This document shows positions 48,837-58,926 of a DNA stretch of 64,000 bases, piece by piece; the first letter of the stretch is position 1; every line of letters begins with the position of its first letter. The notes beneath the pieces are model-generated. The model worked only from the letters and a program-made list of their open reading frames with translations, was not told where the DNA came from and did not search any database. The translations under genes were made by a program, and so were the position numbers. The DNA is from Aurantiochytrium sp. KH105. Its lineage: Eukaryota; Sar; Bigyra; Thraustochytrida; Thraustochytriidae. Where the stretch lies: NCBI GenBank assembly GCA_003116975.1, contig BGKB01000033.1, positions 372,001 through 436,000 of the forward strand, given 5' to 3'.

Positions 48837-49384
48837 CTACTCACGTGGCAGCAGCCAGATCAAAAACGAAGCAACAACAATTATTCACAATCCAAGACCC
48901 AGAATGATGACTATTTTGGAGAGAGAAAGAACAAAGGAAAAAGAGAAACATGATGTACGCACAGAGCACAATGCAAGGGAGTGCAACCTCTACTTCTGCC
49001 TTGGCACAAAAGGACGGAGAAGCCCTCCGCATCCATGTCTTATCGAAAAAAGTTCAACGCAAGCTTTCATCACATCACATGATATGTGTGAGTGAGAAAA
49101 CGAGATGTTGGCAGCTGCCTTAACAGAAGAAAATTTGACTTACCCTACTCCTTGATCTGCCTTCTATTGACATGGGTAAACAAAAAACTGTGCAGCTGAC
49201 GCATCAATACAAATTGTACAAGTTGAGCTTTATTCGCTATCACTTGCTGACGCTCAAACACATTTTAGGCTCACCCGCCCGTACAAGCGCATACGCACAC
49301 AAAAATTCAGTGTCATGACTTGGCCAGGGAAATTATTGGTAAACGCTACGCGCCTTTGTGTTGTCCGGTTGACACGCATTGTTA
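48837..49384. other. Convergent spacer, DOT1-like and LRR genes
   Basis: 548 bases between the ends of two convergent genes. It is relatively AT-rich, as expected for 3' UTRs. I see no gene or repeat in it. Confidence 0.45.
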
Positions 49385-50335
49385 TCAGCCCTGGAGGAAC
49401 GAAGCTGCGATCTGAACAAGAAGTTGGTCACCCTGAGGATTCGTCTGAAGCTCGCGCTGCGCTGTGCGGGGTAGGTGCCCAAAGAGCAAGTCGCTGAGCG
49501 GATTACCATCAAGATGCAGGTCTTGTAGCAACCGCATCTTTCGAAGCACCTCAGCGGGCACTCTTGTAATTTGATTCGCTTTGAGCGAGAGATAGTGTAA
49601 ATTCACGAGGCTTACGAGTCCACGCGGAATTTCCTCGAGGTAATTATTGTCGAGCTCGAGAACCTCAAGTGTTTGACTAAGAGCTGTCGCGTCAACTTCC
49701 TTGAGGCGATTTTTCTTGGCATTGAGTGATCGAAGACTCGTCAGTGCGCGCAGCAAGTCCACATCGAGATGCTCGATCTCATTGCTCTCGAGATTAAGCG
49801 CAACCAGTGCACGGCAGCAAAGAAGTGCACGTGGTGGCGCCGAGAGACAATTATACGCAAGGCTGACGCGGAGAGCAGAAGGAATGTAGGTATTAGCATC
49901 CAGGTTTTCGAGTTTGCATCGCAGAACTGTAAAATCTGTTAGACGCGCAGCGCGCACAGCAGGAAGGTGATGTATTGCACACGAGTCAATCACGAGCGTC
50001 TCTAGACTTGCTGCAGCTGACAAATCCTCTGAAACAAGATTAAGTTCTGGATTACGCGCGATGCGAAGACTTCGAAGCGTTGACGCCAACGCAGCGAGAA
50101 TACCATCTGGTATCTCCTTGATGAGTGTATCGTACACGCGCAATTGCTCGAGCCTGAACATTTCGGCAATCGATTCTGGCAAACGTGTTGGGCCTTCATA
50201 GAGATCAGCACCCTGCATAGCATGCTTGCCTGCTACAACAATCTCTTTCGTGCTTGCATCAATATAGGTTCGATGCACGAGGACGCGACGGGCCGGTGGG
50301 GCTGCTTGCTCGTCGTGTTCTTGTGCAGGCCCCAT
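49385..50335 (-). CDS. Leucine-rich repeat protein
   Basis: A 316-residue protein made almost entirely of about ten leucine-rich repeats from residue 50 on. Examples are LRSLRIARNPELNLVSE, LVALNLESNEIEHLDVDLL, LEVLELDNNYLEEIPRGL and LQDLHLDGNPLSDLLF. The spacing (about 22-24 residues, L-x-x-L-x-L-x-x-N) is that of intracellular binding LRRs. There is no signal peptide, membrane segment or additional domain; the first 45 residues are polar. Such proteins bind partners, often in phosphatase or ciliary contexts, but nothing here identifies the partner. The ATG at 50335 is clean. It is the last of three minus-strand genes in a row (BART protein, coiled-coil protein, this gene). Confidence 0.85.
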   Translation of the reverse strand: MGPAQEHDEQAAPPARRVLVHRTYIDASTKEIVVAGKHAMQGADLYEGPTRLPESIAEMFRLEQLRVYDTLIKEIPDGILAALASTLRSLRIARNPELNLVSEDLSAAASLETLVIDSCAIHHLPAVRAARLTDFTVLRCKLENLDANTYIPSALRVSLAYNCLSAPPRALLCCRALVALNLESNEIEHLDVDLLRALTSLRSLNAKKNRLKEVDATALSQTLEVLELDNNYLEEIPRGLVSLVNLHYLSLKANQITRVPAEVLRKMRLLQDLHLDGNPLSDLLFGHLPRTAQRELQTNPQGDQLLVQIAASFLQG

Positions 50336-50730
50336 CGCGAAGCAAGTCTATGCGGTCACGCGTTAGTGATCAGTCTCCGCTCTGACACCTTCAGGCTTGG
50401 GGTTCAAAAAAACAAAGTTGTTTCTTTTATCTATAACGGTTCTTTCACTCGGACACTTCCTAATCTCTCTTTCAAATCGAGCAAATTGCTATTACCCACC
50501 TACTTGAAAGATCGAGGGAAGCAGTCTGATAAAATCCTACGAGGGAGGCGGAGAGGCCCGCCCTTTGACCACTCACATGCAGTCTCAGCAAGAAGAGGAT
50601 AACAAAGATTGAAAATATTCCGCATTCGTAATTGTGCTCAAAGTTCAATTCATTTGAAGCGAGGAAACCCTTGTGCGTGGCGTGTACTACATGACTTGCT
50701 CCAAAAGAAGTAAAGAGACGGCAAGTGAGG
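50336..50730. other. Spacer upstream of the LRR gene
   Basis: 395 bases between two minus-strand genes. It should hold the 3' UTR of the coiled-coil gene and the promoter of the LRR gene. No named element seen. Confidence 0.4.
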
Positions 50731-51501
50731 TCAGTCATGAAGTGTCAAACGATCGGCAATTTCTTGCAAGGCAAGAGTTCGTTCATGTGCTTCGTCAGAC
50801 ACATCCTTTGTCTCGTGTACCTCTGGGGCCCAAGACTGCGCATGATCCGGACGTAAGCGCGAGGCATCAAGATGAGAAATTTTAGCGGGAAAGCTGCCTC
50901 CACTTGCTTCGCTAGCCACTTCGAGAAGCTCGTCATTGAGTGTGTCGCGCCGTGAGAGAATATCTCGCGCACGGTGAAGCTCTCGTGAAGCAGACTGTTT
51001 GGCCACAAGTTCCTCAAGGTGACGATCAAGGTCGCGTTCCGCTTCAAGTTGGAGTCTAGCGTCTTCCCGCTTCCGGTTAGCAGCTTGTCGCCAAGCTGGA
51101 GGGGATGTCATTGTAGGGATCTCGCGTGTGGAAGGCCATCGGTCTGAGAGAAAGCTGCGCGTATCATCTCGAAGCCAGGGGGCGACAAGGTCACTGCGTT
51201 GGCGACTCGTGAGTGCAACGTTGGTGACCAGAAATCGCTCCGCGTTGGCGATCATGGCGCGATTGCCGCCAGAGCGAGCCTGATAGAGTCCTGCGAGTCC
51301 AATTTCTGCTTCTTGGGCTAAATCTATAGCGTTGGGCGAGGTTGCAGGTCGCGATAGTGGCCGTTGTCGTTTGCCGCCGGCAATGGCTGGTGCGGGCGCA
51401 AGCGCGGGCTTTTCTGCTGCCTCGGACGGCGCGAACCGGTTGCGTGGCGACAACGTTGTCCTCCACGCGTAGTCTTCTCGGTGCGTGGATCCCGTTGCCA
51501 T
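50731..51501 (-). CDS. Hypothetical coiled-coil protein, 256 residues
   Basis: I do not recognise this protein. It starts at the ATG at 51501 (MATGSTHREDYAWRT). Residues 1-55 are Pro/Ala/Arg-rich and probably disordered. A helical part at 58-95 (AIDLAQEAEIGLAGLYQARS) is followed by LRDDTRSFLSDRWPSTREIP, then a strongly charged helix at about 133-190 (RQAANRKREDARLQLEAERD and on to SRELHRARDIL) likely to form a coiled coil. The C-terminus is polar with a final amphipathic helix (ALQEIADRLTL). No Cys pattern, membrane segment or catalytic motif is visible. It lies between an LRR gene and a BART-domain gene on the same strand. Confidence 0.6.
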   Translation of the reverse strand: MATGSTHREDYAWRTTLSPRNRFAPSEAAEKPALAPAPAIAGGKRQRPLSRPATSPNAIDLAQEAEIGLAGLYQARSGGNRAMIANAERFLVTNVALTSRQRSDLVAPWLRDDTRSFLSDRWPSTREIPTMTSPPAWRQAANRKREDARLQLEAERDLDRHLEELVAKQSASRELHRARDILSRRDTLNDELLEVASEASGGSFPAKISHLDASRLRPDHAQSWAPEVHETKDVSDEAHERTLALQEIADRLTLHD

Positions 51502-51875
51502 CGTGTTGGTTCTTCACGACGACCGTGTTTGCTTCTCACCGCTCGAGGCTCCCTGAGAGGGGGAAGCGCGCACTCACCCACGCACGCCGCCGCGCGCCGT
51601 GTGCTGTTGTGGCTCGATGTACCCCGGTCGCGTTAACGCCGCGCCGCCGCGCAGTTCTTTGCGACCTGCCGAGGGAAAAATAACTCGGAAGTAACGGTTT
51701 CGATTTTGGGGGACTCGGACTCGAAGTCGGAGTCTGAGATACTATACATAGAGTATGCAGGCACGTCATTCGACAATCATGGTCTCTCCACTGGAGATAA
51801 GAAACACATGAAGAGAGAGGGGGGGGAGGAAGGGAGAGAGAATGCATGGCTTTTGTCAAAGCTCGTTGACCACTG
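51502..51875. other. Spacer upstream of the coiled-coil gene
   Basis: 374 bases between two minus-strand genes, with a G/A-rich run near 51808-51840. No gene or regulatory element recognised. Confidence 0.4.
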
Positions 51876-52271
51876 TCATTGAACACGATTGTCCTGCAGC
51901 TCCTGTGCAGTCTCGCTCAACATGGCAATAAAAATGTCAAAGTCTGTCGCAGCACTCAAAATTTGGGCAAAAACGTGATTATCTGAGTCTGGTTCTGCTG
52001 CAGCAAGCTCTGCCATGACATCTTCGACCTTGCCGCCATGTCGATCAATAAAGTAAGTCAGCTTGTCCTCGAAATCTCGTAAGAAATTGCGATACAGAAA
52101 GGTGAACTCAAGTCTGCACTCAACGACCTTGCTACCCACCTTGTACGCATTGTTCTGACACCAGTCTTCAAGGAAAGTGACAAACTCCTCGCTCTCCAAA
52201 AAGTACTCTTGTAGCTTGCCAAGGATTAGAGACGGCTCCGTCTCCACAAAGTGTTCAGACTCCGCATCCAT
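51876..52271 (-). CDS. BART-domain protein (ARL2BP/CFAP36-like)
   Basis: A 131-residue helical protein that appears to be one BART domain, the fold by which ARL2BP and CFAP36 bind GTP-loaded ARL2/ARL3 small GTPases. The pattern LGKLQEYFLESEEFVTFLED (residues 16-35), a helix with LEFTFLYRNFLRDFEDKLTYFI (about 54-75) and the late helix FAQILSAATDFDIFIAMLSE fits the domain. There the first helix carries F/L-x-x-x-x-x-x-S/D-D/E-E-F and the middle one ends near a conserved Tyr/Glu/Phe pattern. No other domain is present. In animals these proteins act in tubulin folding, mitochondria and cilia. The assignment is from pattern alone and fairly diverged. It is divergent from the Sec1-like gene, 326 bases away. 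Confidence 0.68.
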   Translation of the reverse strand: MDAESEHFVETEPSLILGKLQEYFLESEEFVTFLEDWCQNNAYKVGSKVVECRLEFTFLYRNFLRDFEDKLTYFIDRHGGKVEDVMAELAAAEPDSDNHVFAQILSAATDFDIFIAMLSETAQELQDNRVQ

Positions 52272-52597
52272 GTTGCAGCGCGAGCAATCGATAAGACACG
52301 TTCGTGCACACTCCGGCAGACGGACTGCGTCTGTGCCCGCTCTGGGGAGAATTCTTGTTTACTTTGCGACGCTTCTCGCCATTGCTGTCGTTCATCTCAT
52401 GGAGCGGTGTAGGAGACATGATTTTGTTTTTTATTTATCCGTTCCATAACCTTTGGAATGTTGACAACGCTTTTGCACATGAATAATGATCAAGTAAAAC
52501 GCGAAGCTACCGCGGTGACCGGGCTAGCAGGTCGAGCAGCTCGCGCACGCGCGAGCTCTCGAGCTGGGAACACACAAAAGATCTCCAAAGAGCGAGT
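52272..52597. promoter_or_regulatory. Divergent promoter region, BART and Sec1-like genes
   Basis: 326 bases between two start codons on opposite strands, so it must contain both promoters. AT-rich stretches lie near 52418-52450. No specific box is convincing. Confidence 0.35.
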
Positions 52598-54625
52598 ATG
52601 TCTCTGTGTGCCACGTCGCGCGCGGCCTTGGCCGGCCGCGCGTCGTGGCAAGATGCCGTTGTCGTTGCCGACGCTGGCGCGACGAGGGCGCTTGCCAGCT
52701 TGGGCGGCACTGCGTGGGTCGTGCAGGAGCTCGGCGCGGCGACAGTGGCTTCCCTCGAGGCGGGGGCACAGGGTGCAGACGCGCTCGCTGCGTGGCATCG
52801 CGCCCAAGCTGCCAGTAGATCACACGGAGTTGTTCGCGTGATCTTTTTGGTGACGTCCTCCGTGGAGGAGGTGCGCGAGGAGCTCGTGAGCTACTTGCGC
52901 GCCGAGTTTGCGGCTCAAGAGGTAGAGGCTCGAGTACTGAGCGGACTCTCGGCAAAAGCGCAGTCAAGCAAGCATGCGCAACACCGGCAACGTGAGGGCG
53001 TAGACTTTCCCACGCTTGGCAACGGACTGGCTCAAGCCGCACGGCCCAAGATTGTTCATGTCACAGTTGTTCATGCGCCATGGGCCATGGAGGTCCTTGT
53101 AGACGCGAACACACAAGATGTCGAAGCGTGCCCATGGGCCGCTTTTGCGTTGGCATCCGAGGCTGCGCAAAGCGTATTCCCTGTGACACTGAGTCGGCAC
53201 GGCTTGTCGGGCAAGCGCGCAAGCCTTGATGAAGTTGATGGAAATACAGACTTGTCGGAGGACTTCAAGACTTCTTTGCGCGCAACCGCACGAGAGCTGG
53301 TGGACACGCTGGCGACAACGTTACGTTTGGATTTCTCAAAGGATTGCTGGGCCGCGGGCTTTACTTCTCGCGTTCTCGGCAACGCGATGCTCAATTATCT
53401 TAAAGAGGACAAAGCCGGAGGACTCGAGCTGCCGGGATCCGGCCAACGCAAGTCTGCCAAGCTTATACTTATTGACCGGACGCTAGATATATCCATCTCT
53501 TTGGCGCAAAGTCTCGCTCCGCTCGTACAAGACAGGATTGGTGATGATATGGAGAAAGAACGTGCCGCAGTAGAGGCCATTTTGGGACCGCTGAGCACGC
53601 GGCAAGCGTGGGACCCTGCTGGCAATCAGGCGCTGCGCGAACTTGTCGCCAGCGACCCCGATGAGGCTGGCCGCGCTCTTGCCTCTTTTGCAGGTGGAGG
53701 AGCAGAAGGGACGCCAACGAGCGCCAAGCTTGCCGCACGTGGCGTCGACCCGGGGAAACTTGCCGAAGATCACGTGCTCGCATCTGCTGCACTGGCATAC
53801 GAGGCGCGCTCTCGTCCAGAGCGTCGGGGCGTTTTGGCCACGGAGCGAATTTTGCTCGAGTCGCAAGGGAGCGCGACGCATATGCTCTTACCACTCGTAG
53901 ACATCTGCAACCGCAAGAGCTATTCGCGCAGCGAGATTGAGCGACTTGCGCTGCTTGCTCACGGTCTTTTGTCACGGAAGGAGCCGTCGCTGGACGAAAG
54001 GGATGCGGAAGCCATCTTTGCGGAAGCCGTGGAAAGCGCAGGTCTGTCCAAACACGCTATTCGCGCGTTGCAAGAGGTGCGTAGTGTCACCACGTGTCGT
54101 GATCTGGGCATGCGTGAGACGCTTGCCGTAGGGATCTTGGAGCGCGCTCTGAACAAGTCTCTTGCCCCTGTGTGTCTCAGCAGGCTTGGTGAGTCTGCGT
54201 TGGAGAAGACGGCAAAGGAATTTGAGACGCACGCCCGCAACTTTTTCAAGCAAAGTTTTAGCGCCTTTGGAATCGGGAGAAGCCGTCTTGCGGGCGAGAC
54301 TGGGGCTGGTGCAGCGCAGAGCGGTGGCGGTGGCGGCGGCGGTGTCGGTGACCATAATTCGTCTCATGGTTTATCTCCGACTCAGCAGCAGCACAAACAG
54401 CACAAACAGCAGCGTCTCGAGCTTAGTCCTGGCGAAACGTGCGTCTTTCTATTTGTGGGAGGCGTTTGCCACCAAGATATGCGTGCGATCGCCGAGCTTT
54501 TGCAACAATCACGGCTCGAGTCTAGGCCGGGGCTCGTCTTGGTGGGGGGCACTCGTCTCACGAGCGCAGAGCGCATTGTCAAGGACTCCTTTCGAGTCGT
54601 GCAGGTGCCGTCCTTTGTGGCCTGA
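52598..54625 (+). CDS. Sec1/Munc18 family protein, SCFD2-like
   Basis: A 675-residue protein of the Sec1/Munc18 superfamily, whose members bind SNARE proteins and guide membrane fusion. Domain 1 runs from the ATG at 52598 (SWQDAVVVADAGATRALASL). The diagnostic LILIDRTLDISISLAQSLAP lies near residue 290, matching the I/L-L-x-D-R-x-x-D motif of the family. Near the C-terminus CVFLFVGGVCHQDMRAIAEL and GLVLVGGTRLTSAERIVKDSF match the closing strands of SM proteins (GGxTxxE). A Gly-rich and Gln/His-rich linker (about 575-610) interrupts domain 3. Overall divergence and the GGVCHQDMR variant suggest SCFD2 rather than Sec1, Vps45, Sly1 or Vps33, but this is not certain. No membrane segment is present, as expected. 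Confidence 0.72.
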   Translation: MSLCATSRAALAGRASWQDAVVVADAGATRALASLGGTAWVVQELGAATVASLEAGAQGADALAAWHRAQAASRSHGVVRVIFLVTSSVEEVREELVSYLRAEFAAQEVEARVLSGLSAKAQSSKHAQHRQREGVDFPTLGNGLAQAARPKIVHVTVVHAPWAMEVLVDANTQDVEACPWAAFALASEAAQSVFPVTLSRHGLSGKRASLDEVDGNTDLSEDFKTSLRATARELVDTLATTLRLDFSKDCWAAGFTSRVLGNAMLNYLKEDKAGGLELPGSGQRKSAKLILIDRTLDISISLAQSLAPLVQDRIGDDMEKERAAVEAILGPLSTRQAWDPAGNQALRELVASDPDEAGRALASFAGGGAEGTPTSAKLAARGVDPGKLAEDHVLASAALAYEARSRPERRGVLATERILLESQGSATHMLLPLVDICNRKSYSRSEIERLALLAHGLLSRKEPSLDERDAEAIFAEAVESAGLSKHAIRALQEVRSVTTCRDLGMRETLAVGILERALNKSLAPVCLSRLGESALEKTAKEFETHARNFFKQSFSAFGIGRSRLAGETGAGAAQSGGGGGGGVGDHNSSHGLSPTQQQHKQHKQQRLELSPGETCVFLFVGGVCHQDMRAIAELLQQSRLESRPGLVLVGGTRLTSAERIVKDSFRVVQVPSFVA

Positions 54626-57600
54626 CCTCCCTGGCTTGACTCGCCAAGAGCATGCAGGCGTTGACGATCTCGCGGCGCCAGACTCGACTCGCCCACCATC
54701 TCGCTCCTCTGACATTGAGAGAGCAAGAGTAGCTGACCCGGGCTGGCCCGGCCGACCGACCGGCCCGGCGGCCGGCCGGCCGGCCGACTGACTGACTTAC
54801 TAACTCATAAACAAACCAACTGACTGTGACTATCTGGCGACGTGGCCCGATTCCATTCGCGGTCTCGGTGCGATCTCGCCTTCGTCTCAATCGGAGGCCG
54901 ACCTCCTCCCGCTCCTGCTTCCCCTTTCCCCGCTCTAAAGTTGTTTTCGGGGAGGAAGGCGCGCGCCATGCACGCACGCACGCGCCAGCGACCATTTGCT
55001 TCAAGTGCGCGCCGTACCGCAATCGGCGCGTCATCCGTCCGCCCCCCCTGAGTCGAGACGTCTCGTCCGTGGGCGTCCGAACGTGCGCGGCCAGATCGTG
55101 GCCAGCAGCAGCCACCACCAGAAGATCTTGGGGAAGAACGTGGCTCGCGCACATCGCTCCGCGCGCCATCGCTGTCGTCTCATGACGAGCCTGCGCCATG
55201 GGGTGGGAGCAAGCAAGCAACACCTCTGGAGCTGCAGTCCTAGCTTCTGCGTCAGCTTTAGCTTTCTTTTGCCTATCACTGGCCGATGTCCACAGAAGTC
55301 GCAGGCGCGTAGCGGTTTCTCCGTCCTCAGGGTGAACCGGCGCGCTCGAACCGGCAGGCTAGGGTGATTTGTGTCAGCCCTGTATGCCGACTGCTTCATT
55401 GCGCGCGCGCGAGACACAAGATACAACAAGCAAGCAAGCGAGCAAGCAAGCATCCAGCGTCCGTAGCGGCAGCTGGTCATCCAGACAGACTAGGGCCTCC
55501 ACCGTCATCTTCTTCTTTTTCTTCATATTTTTAACGTCAACTTCATCTTCTTCTTCTGCTGCTGCTGCTCCCTCCCTCCGCAGCGCAGGCGGGCCGGCGG
55601 CCTTGAAGACCGAACGCGCTGGGCTCCCTGCACCGCTAAGATCATCGTCTGGCCCGGCATGCATGGCCAGGCATGGCCCTGTATGCACGGCGTGCGCTCC
55701 CTTTCCCCCCCCGCCTTCGGCCGGGCTGCGGTCCGGCTAACGGATAGATCTTCCTCCTGCGATACACACGCTCGGGCGCCGCGGTCCTAGTGCGCGCCTA
55801 GCTGGCCTTAGCTCGGGGTGAATGAATTCGCCGCATCTTGCGGGGGGTGGCGTGCGAGTCCACGCAGGGCGCCGCGTCGCGCCCAGCTTCCCGAAGGAAG
55901 TCGCTGTCCTTTGAGGGGAGCTGCGGTGACCGCTGCGGGGCGGCGTGCGCGTCTGCAGTGCCCCTCTTCGCCTCCTCCCCCTTTTGCGCCCTTACTTTAC
56001 TCTTCCCCTCGCGTCTGTCTGTCTTTCTTCTTTTCGAAGCGAACGCGCCGACGCCACGCCTCGCCTCGCCTCGCCTCGCCTCGCCTCGCCATGCCGCGCT
56101 GCGCCGCGCCGCGCGCCAGCCCTGCGCGGGTGGCGGGGCAATCGGACGAGCGATCGAGCGCGCGAGCGAATCTTCTTGCATCGCGGCTCGAGTCCTGGTG
56201 CGCTTTACACTGGAATTTGCTGTTAGGCAGCGGCTGCGGCACGGACGCCGGCGAGGGCGAACCTGCCCTGCTTGTTATAATGACCGGACCACCAACCAAC
56301 CATCAAAGCAACTATAACCCAACCACCGCCCAACTTTTATGAAAAAGGTGCACGCGCTGGAACCAGCCTGCCGCGACGGAGGAAAACACACGGACGGAGC
56401 GCCGCTTCCTTCCACGCGCGGGAGACAACGTGTTGCAAGAACGGGTGAATGGATGAACAGGACGTGCCGCCCGCGCTCGCGGCCCGGACAGACGCATGGA
56501 TGCAGGCTGCGCTCGCGTCCCTCGCCGTGCCTCGCAGTTGTGTTGGTGGCGTGTGCTGCTGCTGCTGGCAAGTTGCTGGGAGCGAGGAATGACTTACACT
56601 TACTAGGCTGCTTTGCGCACATTATCTTCGTTGCCTTCGTCATTGCTTCCTGCGGCAGCGATATGCAGTCGTCGCGGATCGGCGGCGGAGAAGGTCGTGT
56701 ACGTGCCTCCGTTCGTTGACAGCAGCGCTGCGGCATGCGCAGCGCAGCGCGGACCGGAGCGAATACGCATCATGGGAGACAAGACGAAGTCGGAGCGAGA
56801 CTGGTCTGTGCTCGAGCTGCATCTGCCAACAAGCAGTAATTGTTCTGAGCATGCTCTCGATCTTCGCATACGTTTGAGCGCTCTAACCTCATTGGCATGT
56901 CAAAGTCGCGCGAGCGCATTTCTCGGCCGCCGCCGGCGATGCGACTCGCCACCATCAATCCCCGTGCGTCCATGTCCTCCCGCCGTCGCTCGCTCCCTTG
57001 CAGCCATCCGAGCCGCGCCGTCCCTCCGCGCGGAAGCTGCAGCGCGGAAGCTGCAGCTGCAGCTGCAGTGCGAGCCTCGAGCCGGCGGGGCTCGAGACTC
57101 CAAAACCAAGTTGTACAAGATTCGGAGGCGGCGCGCGCCTCCGTCCGTGCCAGAGACAGGCTTAGGCGAGGCCGCCAAAGGTGTTGCGTTGCGAGGGAAG
57201 AACTTCTTCCAAAGAAAGCAAGGGAGGAAGAAATGATTAGAAACTCATGCAAGTCGTGCCGTTTTCGGAGTTCGAACGATGCCGAGCGAGCCAGGGTGAA
57301 CCGCGAGCGAGCTCTCCCGTCAAGACTTACTTATTGGTCCCAGCCTGGCCAGGCTTCGGAGACGATAGATAATAATTATGATGATGATGAGCGATATTTC
57401 AGGACCGAAGCGAACGAAGAAAATCGATAATGAACGATCGAACACTCGGCAGTCAACTTGGTAGATGGCCCGGGCGCGACGCCTCGCGTCAGTATAGAGG
57501 CTTGTAGTATGTCTTTCTGGTCGCTCAATTCGGTTCTTATACGAAGGACGGGTGGTCGGTCGCTCTCGCTCGGTCATGGCGCGACCAGGCTTGTAGTAAG

Positions 57601-58926
57601 CGCCGATAGAGGAGTCGAGCGAAACTAGCGAAACGCCGGCGCACGTACGATCTCATCTAGCCACCAGCGGCTGCGGCCAGCCAGCCAGCCAGCCCGCCAG
57701 CCAGCCAGCCGGCCCGCCAGCCGTCCATCCATCGCCTGTCGCCTGACTGACTGACGAACCTCGGCCGTTTGCAGAAACTCCAAAGGCCGTCCACAGCGGT
57801 CCCCGCAGCGGAAGAGGACTTCTGGCAGTGTCGGCGACACAGGTAGAGTGGATGTGGGGAGAGGCGGGTACGCCGGCGTCTCGCGCTCACTTCGCTATGC
57901 CGCGTCGTGCGACGTTGCTCCAGTCAGAAGTTGGATAGACAACAGCGACAAACAACTTGCGTTTGCAATGCACGGGCTGGAGACAGGCCCTCCTGCCCCG
58001 CGGCGCAAGGGCAGCAACGGCCGCCCGCCCACCCGCGCAACAGCTCGCCTCCAACGGCCGCCGCAGGGCTCGCTTCCCGGGCCTGCGTGGAAGCAGGGAT
58101 GGGGACTGATCGATCGAGCGATCGAGTGAGCGAGCAAAAGGCCTGAAGACGCAAACGCGGGGCCGCCAGTCTCCGCGGCGCGCACGCACGCATGCACGCT
58201 CGGCTCGGGCGGAGCCCTGGCCAAAACAAAAATTATGAGCACCAATGAGCAGCGGCGGCTGACTGAGCACTGCGCTTTCGGGAGACCTGCTGTGGTGGGT
58301 GCGGGAGCTATGGGGGGCAGGTGCGGGGGCGAGTAAGGTGCGGGCCTTCCGCCCCGCCGCGGGAGCCTGGGGAGGCCGCATACGCGGCAGCCCCGCAGCG
58401 GCGCCTCGGTGCCTACATGAGCAGGCCGCAGTCGATCTCAAAGCGACAGTGGTGCAGGTGCCCGCATCTGGCGCAGTGGCGAGAGTGCCCGCAGCCTCCG
58501 CTGGGGCGGGGCGAGGCGGAAGCAGGCGGCGGCGGCGGCGGCAGAACCCCAATCGGCAGGCGGCGGCGGCGCGACAGGCTCGGCACGGCGCGACAGGCTC
58601 GGCACGGCGCGGCAGGCTCAACACGGCGCGGCTCGGTGCGGCGACGCGGGAGGCGCGGCTGGCTGCCCGGCACCTGGTCCGCTCGCGCGTCCGGCTGCGC
58701 GCGCGGTGCGGTGTTTGGCCTTCGGCTGCCTCGGCTCCCCTGCGGCTGGTTTTGAATCAAACCGAGTAAAAGGCAAGGCGAGCTTGTTGGCACAGACAGC
58801 CTGCGTGGCGACGAGCTCCGCCGGCGGAAAGAAAACAAAGGCAAGAAATAGGGGGCCTGCGCGCACGCGCACGCGCGAGGGAGAGGGGCGAGGGGGCTGC
58901 GCGCGTGCGCGCGTGTCTGCGCGACG
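54626..58926. other. Gene-poor, microsatellite-rich block 3
   Basis: 4.3 kb without a confident gene. Repeats include GGCC and ACTG runs (54755-54800), CAAG units (55425-55452), TTC/TCC-rich DNA (55505-55570), GCCTC units (56060-56090) and a GCCA/CCAG run (57668-57735). Open frames on both strands give Ala/Arg/Pro-rich products of biased composition. The right end (58300-58926) is strongly GC-rich and probably contains the promoter and leader of the kinase gene. Confidence 0.55.
57668..57735. repeat. Imperfect (CCAG)n repeat
   Basis: A run of CCAG units with single changes to CCCG or CCGG, fading into CCAT units near 57725. Confidence 0.8.

Noticed and set aside
57260-57300. GTTCGAA word resembling a tRNA B box
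   Set aside because: No A box, acceptor stem or anticodon arm can be formed around it. Other GTTCGA words in the window likewise fail or lie in coding sequence.
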